A DNA stretch of 37,699 nt, taken from positions 18,754,115 to 18,791,813 of the forward strand of contig NC_049983.1 of NCBI RefSeq assembly GCF_000003815.2. The letters run 5' to 3'. The notes below the pieces were generated by a model. The model did not search any database. It saw nothing but the letters and a program-made list of their open reading frames with translations, and was not told the DNA's origin. This DNA comes from Branchiostoma floridae. Lineage: Eukaryota; Chordata; Leptocardii; Amphioxiformes; Branchiostomatidae. The position numbers were made by a program, and so were the translations under genes. Positions 30,234 through 37,699 of the stretch are shown here, in pieces (positions within the stretch are counted from its first letter, which is position 1; every line of letters begins with the position of its first letter).

Positions 30234-30534
30234 CAGGGTTGGACAAGTTTTCTAAAAATCACTTGTCCTATCGGGCAAATACAAAAAAAAAATCTACTTG
30301 CCTGAACCAACTTTTCACTTCCCTGAAATTTAAATGACTCTTTTCTATCCATTTTCACATCCAGCAATGGATTACTTTTAACATTGCGTCTATTTTTCTG
30401 GGTCGACCAATGTTTGACGCCATAACTGAAAAGTTGCAAGTATAGCAAAATCTCACACATGGAAAAATCTTGCTTGCCCGATGGGCACTTTCACTTGCCC
30501 GAGACAATCGGGCTAGTGGACTTGTCCAACCCTG
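30234..30534. mobile_element. 301-bp MITE with 14-bp perfect TIR
   Basis: The ends are CAGGGTTGGACAAG and CTTGTCCAACCCTG. Identical CATTAA hexamers flank it (30228-30233 and 30535-30540). The interior has further TTGCCCGA repeats near the right end. It has no coding potential. Confidence 0.85.
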
Positions 30535-30678
30535 CATTAAGAATTCTAGAATAATAATTAAATTCTTCTCCCTGCTGCCTAGCCCCAGGCCAGTACAACT
30601 AGCTGCCAAAAGGCAACTTTAGCAGGGAAAAGGTTATGAGAAGTATTCTGCCACAAATGATGATACCATATAACGCTA

Positions 30679-30893
30679 GTTCATCTTTATCCGCAGGGTA
30701 ATCTATTTTCGTTGTGTTTATCCACACGGTATTAAGGGATATCAAGTTGGCCAACGGTGGTTTCAAGATGTAATATGTTCAAACTAGTGTAGTTTGAAAC
30801 TATCGTCCATCGATTTATTATCCCTAAATACCCGTTTTTTGAAAGCAACGAATATATATATATATATAGGTTACCCTCCGGATAAAGGTGAAC
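30679..30893. mobile_element. TA-flanked MITE, copy 1 (215 bp)
   Basis: The ends GTTCATCTTTATCCG and CGGATAAAGGTGAAC are inverted and flanked by TA (30677-30678, 30894-30895). A second inner inverted motif (GGGATATC / ATTATCCCTAA) and an (AT)n run at about 30851-30868 are present. Same family as 33094-33311. Confidence 0.8.
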
Positions 30894-33093
30894 TATCGTT
30901 ACATCTTTCATTCCTGTGAACTGATACTCTATGACATAGCAATGATATATTATGTAATCTATCTACCTCTCTCTTTGATGGAATGTTTTCTAAAGATTTT
31001 CCAATGTCCTTTGTCAGAAACATTGGGTATACATGACATGTATGTTTCCATACATCAAGGGTTTTGTAAAAAGTTTGTGATAATCTGCATTTCAACTTGT
31101 ATGTTCATCGTAGACAATGTATGTCTTAAATGACCACTTCAACTGTAGGTAATATTTTAGAATGGGAAAATACCTTAAAACATTGAATGGATCAACTTAA
31201 GTCAATGCTGGTACAACAGTAAAATCAAAGTATTCCAACATTAGTTAGCAGAAGATTAGTTAGCAGAAGGTCAAATGACTTTAGAAAGAAAAATGTGTGA
31301 TAAAAAAATCCAGTTGTTGCATTTTTTCCATTGATATATTCCTAGTGAACATTGCATTACACTACTAGCTAACAAAAAAGCCTCATGTTTGAGGTCCAGT
31401 CGCTGGTAAACATTACACAATGTGTTTAGAATACTGTAAAGTGAAAGTGATACCGTGTTATAAGTTCATTAGATATCAATAATAAATGTTTCCACATCAA
31501 AGTGCTGATTTGGCATATCTTTCTTCTCTGTGTTAGTGTTGGCTACAGAATGTACAGCTCCAATATTCGCAACTCAACAGTAATGATAACAGTGTGCGCA
31601 TTCCTTACACCTTCCCACCACAGGCTGTGACCACTGGACAACCCAAAATTCCACTTGTCACTCAAAATATTTCACATTTAGTGTGTTTTGTTGTCTTTTT
31701 AAATGATATTCAAACATTGTATGTGTTATAAAATCATGGATCACACCAATCCAAATATTGCCATCCAATGAAAATGGGGCCTTAAGTAAAAGATACAGTT
31801 CTATAATACAGGCAGTTGAATCATAGCCTGGAGTCCAGCCTTGTGGTGCTTTAGTCACTCCCAGAAAGGTCCGCTCCCGCCAACAAGTTGGACACCAGGA
31901 TAGTTGAATCACAACATATCTCAAAAGACAACTATACATGTACGTAATCTGTAGTACTGCTATCTTCCCTTTCTCTTTAAATATGGTGAATTCATTTTTT
32001 ATTAACTTATTAGTCATTAAGTACGGTTTGTGATTTAAGTATGAAGTAAAGCAAGTAAGGTTTGTGATTGTCAAGCCATGATCCAGTCATGGGCATAACT
32101 GGCAAGACATCTGACATTTTGTCAAGTGGCACTGAGGTTGGTTATGAGATAAAGCAGTGATCAGATCAATCTTGTTTGTTTAACAAAGTTCTTTGTACAC
32201 AGCTAGTATGTAATCTCCTGATGATGATGACCACCAGTAACTTTCCTCATGGTAATACCGATCATGACTGGTTCCACTTTGCATTTCAAGTCACCAAAAT
32301 CTCAGAAAGGTAATATCATAGATTTGGTTGCATACAAAGAATTTTGTTAGGATACTATTTTGGTATATTGCAGCAAGGTGCCTTGCCTTATGCTATGAGG
32401 GTATTGCCAATGTTATCCACTTCCTTACCATTACCATATATTACACAGTTGGCACTATAGCTAAGTACATGTATGTCACTTCTCAATCGTCATGGTGCTG
32501 CTACTAGAATTACATACAGCGATACTTCCTGCATGACTTCATTTTAAATGGCAAGAAAGGGTCCCTAGTGCAGATGAGTCATGTTAATAGCAGCATGAGA
32601 TGACTTGTTTTGTCGATCAAATTCCCCATGTACAGCATTTACAGCATCCTGTATCACTATAATACCGGTAATGACTCATCATGACATTTGACTTGGAAGA
32701 TCACTTTTCACACTTACCATAAAGCTACTCTCTAGATTATGGTACCCTATGTGAAACCACATGCCGTCCCTTGTAAAATAATTCATATTACAAATGAACA
32801 GACTGTATGCTGATAACTTTCATATCCTGTGGTAGGCTGAAAAAGAGATAGATTTCCAGTCTACTGTTATAACCAACATCTATTTTCTTTTTTTTAAACA
32901 TAAAACAAGTGGTAGACAAAATCTTGAAAGGTTTGAACTCAGATTTTGTTACCAAAAGAAGTACCTTGCAAATCTTATAACCCTGATCAAGGCACGAGAA
33001 GTTATCTAACCTTCAAGGCCACACTTGATTGATAACATATCTAATAGATGTATAAACAACACCACTGAGACATGGGTATGTGCTGTAACCCTA

Positions 33094-33311
33094 GTTCACC
33101 TTTATCCGCGGCGTAACCTTTATGCGTTGTATATAAAATCGGAGTATTTAGGGATATCGAATCGACAGACGGCTGTTCAGATTGGAATGCTATTAAAACA
33201 TTGCAATTGCAATTTGAAACCGTTACTTCCGTCGACTAGATATCCCTAACTACAATGTATCTAGTTTTTAAAAGCAACGGATAAAGGTTACCATGTGGAT
33301 AAAGGTACCGT
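33094..33311. mobile_element. TA-flanked MITE, copy 2 (218 bp), next to RENBP stop codon
   Basis: Left end GTTCACCTTTATCCG, right end GGATAAAGGTACCGT, with TA at 33092-33093 and 33312-33313. Inner TTTAGGGATATCGA and GATATCCCTAA are inverted. The right edge lies 32 bp from the RENBP stop codon, so the MITE probably sits in the RENBP 3' UTR. Confidence 0.8.
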
Positions 33312-33343
33312 TATACTGTATGACCATGTTTGCCTGAAGTTCC

Positions 33344-33411
33344 TCATGTTGTCAGCAGTTCCCTGAGTATTTGGGTGCACATGTGCAAGCACCTGGGCAC
33401 GTGGAAGCAAC
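33344..33411 (-). CDS. RENBP: RENBP last exon
   Basis: 68 nt. Acceptor CTGCTGCAG. Encodes (G)CFHVPRCLHMCTQILRELL then TT and stop TGA. The frame joins exactly to the preceding exon through a split Gly codon. Confidence 0.9.
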
Positions 33412-34373
33412 CTGCAGCAGTAATCAAAGTACTGAAGATTAAAGCACTATTTTGTGTAGCACTGTGGAATAATGCAATCTACTGTTTGTTATGCAGTACA
33501 TTTCATGCAAAAAGGACAAGTTTTGAGCTGCATTCATATTCAGTGTGCATACACAAATGAATTAAGGAACATCTTCTAAGACTAAATTGATAACCGCTTA
33601 CATTACTAAACAGCTCTCTCAATCAGGCACTGTTGTGTGTTTTTATTTTGCATTGAAACAATTTTACTGGGTTTGATTAGTTTGTTATTTCTTAAAGCGT
33701 ACCTTTGTATGGCCCGCCTTTGAACCTCTGTGTGACCTCCCCTTGCTGACTCAGGTACCCGTACCACTCTCCATGGTCAGGGTCAACAAACTGGGGAGGG
33801 GGTAGGAAGGACAACCTTTAAAAAGGTCTGGTTGTGCTTCACTAAAAGATACTTTACACAAATAAGATAGAATAGTAGCCCTTAAAGCTTCATCACTTGT
33901 GTAGAATTTTTAAAATTATCATAAACTTAACCTTTAGCGTACTATTAGGTTAAAGTTAAGCATCAAATTTGTATTGGTTAAAGGTGATATTTGATGACAG
34001 GATAGTAAATATAGTGTCATTCAATGCACTTTTAGCACCCAAGATATTCTCAAACTCAAACCTACATGTGAGAATGTGTAGTCGAAGACTTGGGCAAATT
34101 TCTCCAGCATTGTTTCATCCTTGGTCTCCTTGTACGCCACCAGGAAAGCGATAAGAGCCTCGTTGTGGGGCCACCACAGCTTCATGTTCCACTCCAGCTG
34201 GGTGGGAGAGTAGCCGTCCACATCCAGGAAGTAGAAGAGGCCGCCATGTTTCTCATCCCAGCCAGACTCGAAGGGTTGGAGGAGGAAATTGTGGATTGCC
34301 ATTTTCTTCAGGTCCGGTCGATTGTGCTTAACAGCGTACTGAAGTAGGAACCAGCTGCACTCGATGGCATGTC
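33344..34373 (-). CDS. RENBP: N-acylglucosamine 2-epimerase (renin-binding protein), C-terminal three exons, partial
   Basis: Minus-strand exons 34066-34373 (phase 1 start), 33703-33790 and 33344-33411 encode about the last 154 residues. The human protein is about 427 aa, so the N-terminal two-thirds lie beyond 34373 and are not found before the window's end. The cytosolic enzyme interconverts N-acetylglucosamine and N-acetylmannosamine in sialic acid metabolism. Family hallmarks of the alpha6/alpha6 barrel are visible: GHAIECSWFLLQYA, SGWDEKHGGLFYFLD, QLEWNMKLWWPHNEALIAFL, VDPDHGEWYGYLS, KGGPYKGCFHVPR. These include the GHxxE and WWPxxE segments and the late FHVPR motif that line the active site. 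The gene is convergent with TMPO. Confidence 0.92.
33703..33790 (-). CDS. RENBP: RENBP penultimate exon
   Basis: 88 nt. Acceptor CCCTCCCCAG, donor GTACGC. Encodes FVDPDHGEWYGYLSQQGEV then TQRFKGGPYK(G). Confidence 0.92.
34066..34373 (-). CDS. RENBP: RENBP third-last exon
   Basis: 308 nt. Acceptor CTTCAACAG, donor GTAGGT. Encodes (G)HAIECSWFLLQYAVKHN through FAQVFDYTFSH, with the WWPHNE segment. The open frame continues a few codons past the donor but loses similarity there. Confidence 0.92.
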
Positions 34374-34692
34374 CTGTTGAAGAAGGACAATGTTAGGGTT
34401 CTAAATTCTCCAACCATCTTAAGATGCTTTTGTTTACCAGAAGCACAGTTCAATGGTAAAACTTTTGTTGCTCATTTTCACTTATTAATTACTACACAAG
34501 TCTTTCTCTTTGTCGTCCACTTCTGCAAGTTTTAGTAACTATTACCGTATTGATTTTTGAGCTCAAATCTGTCCTGTGACACTCAGTACATGTACTACCA
34601 AATACTAGTATCAGGCTTCAAACATGTAACATCGGATGTGCCAAAAGTTATTGTAAGAGGGGTCTTGAATCTCTTGCAGTTTTGCATATTTA
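34374..34692. other. RENBP: RENBP intron, no feature
   Basis: AT-rich. No upstream RENBP exon is recognised here or further right. Confidence 0.5.
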
Positions 34693-34724
34693 TATTTCAG
34701 CCATACCATAGGTATGGTGAAATA
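34693..34724. repeat. Head-to-head palindrome of repeat ends
   Basis: TATTTCAGCCATACC, spacer ATA, then GGTATGGTGAAATA. It resembles two ends of the element at 35711-36790 placed back to back. Confidence 0.8.
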
Positions 34725-35700
34725 TACTGTTTTTCCTTTGTTTCTTCTCCTGTCAAATCTTCAATTGGATTCAACTTTTTCATTTTTGGGCCAAATGAGC
34801 TGAAATTTGGCATGGGCATAGAACCTTCTAATACCCCCAGACGTTTTTTTCACTTTCTTGATAGAGGCCTTAGAATTTATGATATTTAGGGTTTTTGGTC
34901 ATTTTTAGACAAAATATGTATATTTTGGGTCCCTGTGCCCTAGTATTACAAGCTAATGACCTGAAATTTGCTACAGAGGTGCATTGGACATATGAGCACA
35001 GAAAACCATTTACACTTTCTTCATAGATCACTTTAAAATTGAGTTATGTTAGGGTTTTTGGCCATTTTTGACTAAAAATGTATATTTTTGGCTCCTATGC
35101 CTTGGCATGAGGGATAAATGACCTGAAATTTGGTATATAGGTGCATTGGATATATAAGCACAGGGCTCCATCAACACTTTCTTCATAGATCACTTCAAAA
35201 ATGAGTATTTGGGGTTNNNNNNNNNNNNNNNNNNNNNNNNNNNNNNNNNNNNNNNNNNNNNNNNNNNNNNNNNNNNNNNNNNNNNNNNNNNNNNNNNNNN
35301 NNNNNNNNNNNNNNNNNNNNNNNNNNNNNNNNNNNNNNNNNNNNNNNNNNNNNNNNNNNNNNNNNNNNNNNNNNNNNNNNNNNNNNNNNNNNNNNNNNNN
35401 NNNNNNNNNNNNNNNNNNNNNNNNNNNNNNNNNNNNNNNNNNNNNNNNNNNNNNNNNNNNNNNNNNNNNNNNNNNNNNNNNNNNNNNNNNNNNNNNNNNN
35501 NNNNNNNNNNNNNNNNNNNNNNNNNNNNNNNNNNNNNNNNNNNNNNNNNNNNNNNNNNNNNNNNNNNNNNNNNNNNNNNNNNNNNNNATGTATGAAAACC
35601 AAATGGTCTGAAATTGGTATGAAGGTGCGTACGTTATGTAGCCACAGGGCTCTATTCACACCTATGGTGTACATCAATCAAAAATTGTTAAATTTGGGAT
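34725..35700. repeat. 162-bp satellite array A (spans the N gap)
   Basis: Units are marked by TGA(C/G)CTGAAATTTG at 34796, 34957 and 35119, spaced 161-162 bp, and by a diverged unit at 35604. Each unit also has TTTTTGGCCATTTTTGAC and ACACTTTCTTCATAGATCAC. Its first 230 bp are nearly the same as 35776-36006. Confidence 0.9.
35217..35587. other. Assembly gap, 371 N
   Basis: Unknown bases. Open frames across it are artefacts. Confidence 1.
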
Positions 35701-35710
35701 TGGCATGCAT

Positions 35711-36790
35711 ATGAAGATGGATTGCAATATGCTGTATTTGCTCCCAAGCAAATGTCGGCCTTTCTAGTTTGTCCTTTGTCTCTTCTTCTTCTTCTCCTGT
35801 CAAATCTTCAATTGGATTCAACTTTTTCATTTTGGGGCCAAATGACCTGAAATTTGGCATGGGCATAGAGGTGGCAAATACCCCCAGACGTTTTTTTCAC
35901 TTTCTTGATAGAGGCCTTAGAATTTATGATATTTAGGGTTTTTGGTCATTTTTAGACAAAATATGTATATTTTGGGCCCCTGTGCCCTGGTATTACAAGC
36001 TAATGACCCGAAATTTGGTACAGAGGTGCATTGGACATATCAGCACAGAAAATCATCAACACTTTCTTCATAGATTACTTCAAAAATTAGTTATTTTAGG
36101 GTTTTTGGCCATTTTTGACTAAAAATGTATATTTTTGGCTCCTATGCCCTTGTATTAAAACCAAATGACCTGTAATTTGGTACATAGGTGCGTTTGACAT
36201 ATGACCACAGAACCCCATCAAAACTTTATTCGTTGTTCACTCCAAAAATGAGTAATTTTAGGGGTTTTGGCCATTTTTGACTAAAAATGTATATTTTTTG
36301 CTCCTGCGCCCTTGTATAGAAACCAAATGACCTGAAATTTGGTACAGAGGTGCATTGAACATATGCTCACAGGACCCCATTGACACTTTCTTCATAGATC
36401 ACTTCAAAAATTAGTTATTTTGGGGTTTTCAGTCATTTTTTACTAAAAATGTATATTTTTGGTTACTATGCCCTTGTATGTAAACAAAATGACCTGACAT
36501 TTGGTACAAAGGTAAATTGGACATATGACAACAGGACCCCACCAACACTTTCTTCATAGAGCACTTATAAAATGAGTTATTTTGGGATTTTTAGCCATTT
36601 TTAACTAAAAATGTATATTTTTGGCTCCTATGCCCTTATATTGAAACCAAATGACCTAAAATTTGGCATGAAGGTGTGTAGGACAAGTGCCCACAGTACT
36701 TCATTTTCCCTTTGAGCAAACATTACTTCAAACTAGAAAGGCCGACATTTGCTTGAGAGCAAATACAGCATATTTCAGCCATCTCCCTCC
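35711..36790. mobile_element. Inverted-repeat element containing 162-bp satellite array B
   Basis: 45-bp inverted repeats with one mismatch lie at 35726-35770 (AATATGCTGTATTTGCTCCC...) and 36730-36774. Weaker similarity extends outward (GAAGATGG / CCATCTCC). Inside are six unit starts at 35843, 36004, 36166, 36328, 36490 and 36652, spaced 161-162 bp. No coding capacity is seen. It probably belongs to a class of non-autonomous elements that carry internal tandem repeats. The superfamily is unknown, because no target duplication is clear. Confidence 0.8.
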
Positions 36791-36929
36791 TCATGTAACA
36801 ATAGACTGTTCCAAAATCACTCATGTGCAAAAATGGAACACTTCTGCTTAAAATGACTTCTAACTACTAATCACACTTATGAGCAAAAATGAATCTTACA
36901 AAAACCTCTTCAAGAATGGACTCAAAAAA

Positions 36930-37570
36930 ATAGACGACTCCAAAAACACTTCCGCTAAGAAATGGAATTTGGAATCATCAGCCGTCCAAAACCATATTTG
37001 AAAAAAATCCCCCTCTGTGGAGAATCGACTCTTCCTGCCTTATACCCCTATGTAAAGTGGAGCGATCCAAAAATATATCAGCTAAAATAGTCAGCAAAGT
37101 CCACAAAATGAATTTTAAAAAAATACCCCCTTCGTCGAAGAATGGAATCTCCCAGCTCACCCTGTTTGAAATTGCACAATAGACAAGTCCAGAAATACTC
37201 ACAGTACATGGCCTTTTGTATAAGAAGCAACCCAGTCCAAAACTGAATTTTAAAAAAGTCCCCCGTGCATGAATGGGCTCTTCCAGATAACACAAGGCTT
37301 GCTGATTGGCTGCCGAATCCTCCTCATGTACAGTCTTCAGGTGGGGGTAAACTTCCATTTAACAAATGGAATTCGGAATCATCACCCCTGTCCAAAACAG
37401 ATTTTTTTAAATCCCCCCTATGTGCAAAAATGGACTGTCCCAGTAGTAGTCTTGTGTCAAGTGGATCAGTGCGAAAACACTTCCACTAAAAAAACATTGG
37501 CATTATCACCAAAGTCTAAAAGTAAATTTTAAAATACACCCCCTGTCCAACAATGGACTCTTCCAGAAAA
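36930..37570. repeat. Degenerate tandem repeat, unit about 115-160 bp
   Basis: The motif AAAA(A)TNCCCCC...AATGGACTCTTCC recurs near 37003, 37119, 37253, 37407 and 37530. AACACTTCC(G/A)CTAA and GGAATCATCA accompany several of the copies. Open frames at 36978-37532 are by-products. Confidence 0.7.
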
Positions 37571-37699
37571 ATAAGCTCGCTCATTGGCTGGCCATCAATT
37601 GGATTTACCTTGTCCACCAACCACCTGGATGCATATGGACTAGGTAGGTAGGTAGATAATTGGATCTACCTGGCACACCTGTGGCCCTGACACACCAGA
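37571..37699. other. Right edge, no gene confirmed
   Basis: Contains a short (GGTA)n run near 37644-37656 and a donor-like ACAAGGTAAAT on the minus strand at about 37610, but no supporting coding frame. Confidence 0.4.

Larger units (their letters stand above)
30535..33343. other. Intergenic, between TMPO and RENBP 3' ends
   Basis: No gene is supported. The longest frame (31658-32074, minus) partly translates the hairpin-related repeat at about 31826-31905 and has no domain. A short duplication, TTAGTTAGCAGAAG, occurs twice near 31242-31269. Two MITE copies are listed separately. Confidence 0.5.

Noticed and set aside
31658-32074. 138-codon minus-strand frame
   Set aside because: It partly translates a dispersed hairpin-related repeat and shows no domain or gene context.
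35195-35677. Open frames of 128-160 codons across the gap
   Set aside because: They consist mostly of unknown bases.
37600-37699. Possible upstream RENBP exon at the right edge
   Set aside because: A donor-like site exists, but the frame needed to join the GHAIE exon has a nearby stop and no family motif.
1-37699. CRISPR array, prophage, operon or toxin system
   Set aside because: Spliced metazoan genes and eukaryotic transposons dominate. The tandem repeats have no spacer architecture.

Overview
The window looks like a stretch of animal nuclear genome, most likely a cephalochordate (amphioxus). This is inferred, not proven. Genes are split by short GT-AG introns. The recognisable genes are metazoan orthologues (APEX2, TMPO/LAP2, RENBP, TAMM41), and the space between them is crowded with small foldback elements, degraded non-LTR retrotransposons and minisatellites. 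There is no bacterial gene organisation, no CRISPR array and no rRNA.

Layout. Positions 1-5250 hold a diverged 147-bp tandem repeat, anonymous sequence, a Tx1/L1-like LINE fragment (about 3333-3790) and a nested mariner-like foldback element (4079-4959). Positions 5250-9866 are one CR1-group LINE copy broken by nested insertions. The first is a 1950-bp element with decamer-array inverted ends (5794-7743). The second is an internally deleted minus-strand LINE of another type (7966-9248), which itself received an 856-bp poly(A)-tailed retro-insertion (8117-8972). That insertion starts with a tRNA-like SINE head and carries, in antisense, one intact coding exon of TAMM41 (8467-8612). Removing each insertion plus one target-site copy restores the host reading frame, so the nesting order is well supported.

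Positions 10997-12979 encode an intronless orphan rhodopsin-family GPCR of 660 aa with a long tail of 18-residue repeats. A run of identical 120-bp repeats lies downstream. Positions 15284-19588 (minus) hold a complete six-exon APEX2 gene (AP endonuclease 2, about 615 aa, two PCNA-binding boxes, GRF zinc finger). It is divergent from a complete six-exon TMPO/LAP2-like gene (19880-27894, plus, 312 aa: LEM-like domain, LEM domain, C-terminal membrane anchor). Their ATGs are only 291 bp apart, and the gap carries E2F-like and CCAAT motifs, so a shared cell-cycle promoter is likely.

Positions 27895-33343 are intergenic, with several short inverted-repeat elements. Positions 33344-34373 (minus) are the last three exons of RENBP (N-acylglucosamine 2-epimerase), convergent with TMPO. 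Upstream RENBP exons are not in view. Positions 34690-37699 are repeats: 162-bp satellite arrays flanked by 45-bp inverted repeats, a 371-base run of N, and a degenerate repeat of roughly 115-160 bp.

The strongest candidate for something new is the SINE-headed retro-insertion that carries an antisense TAMM41 exon with intact splice sites.
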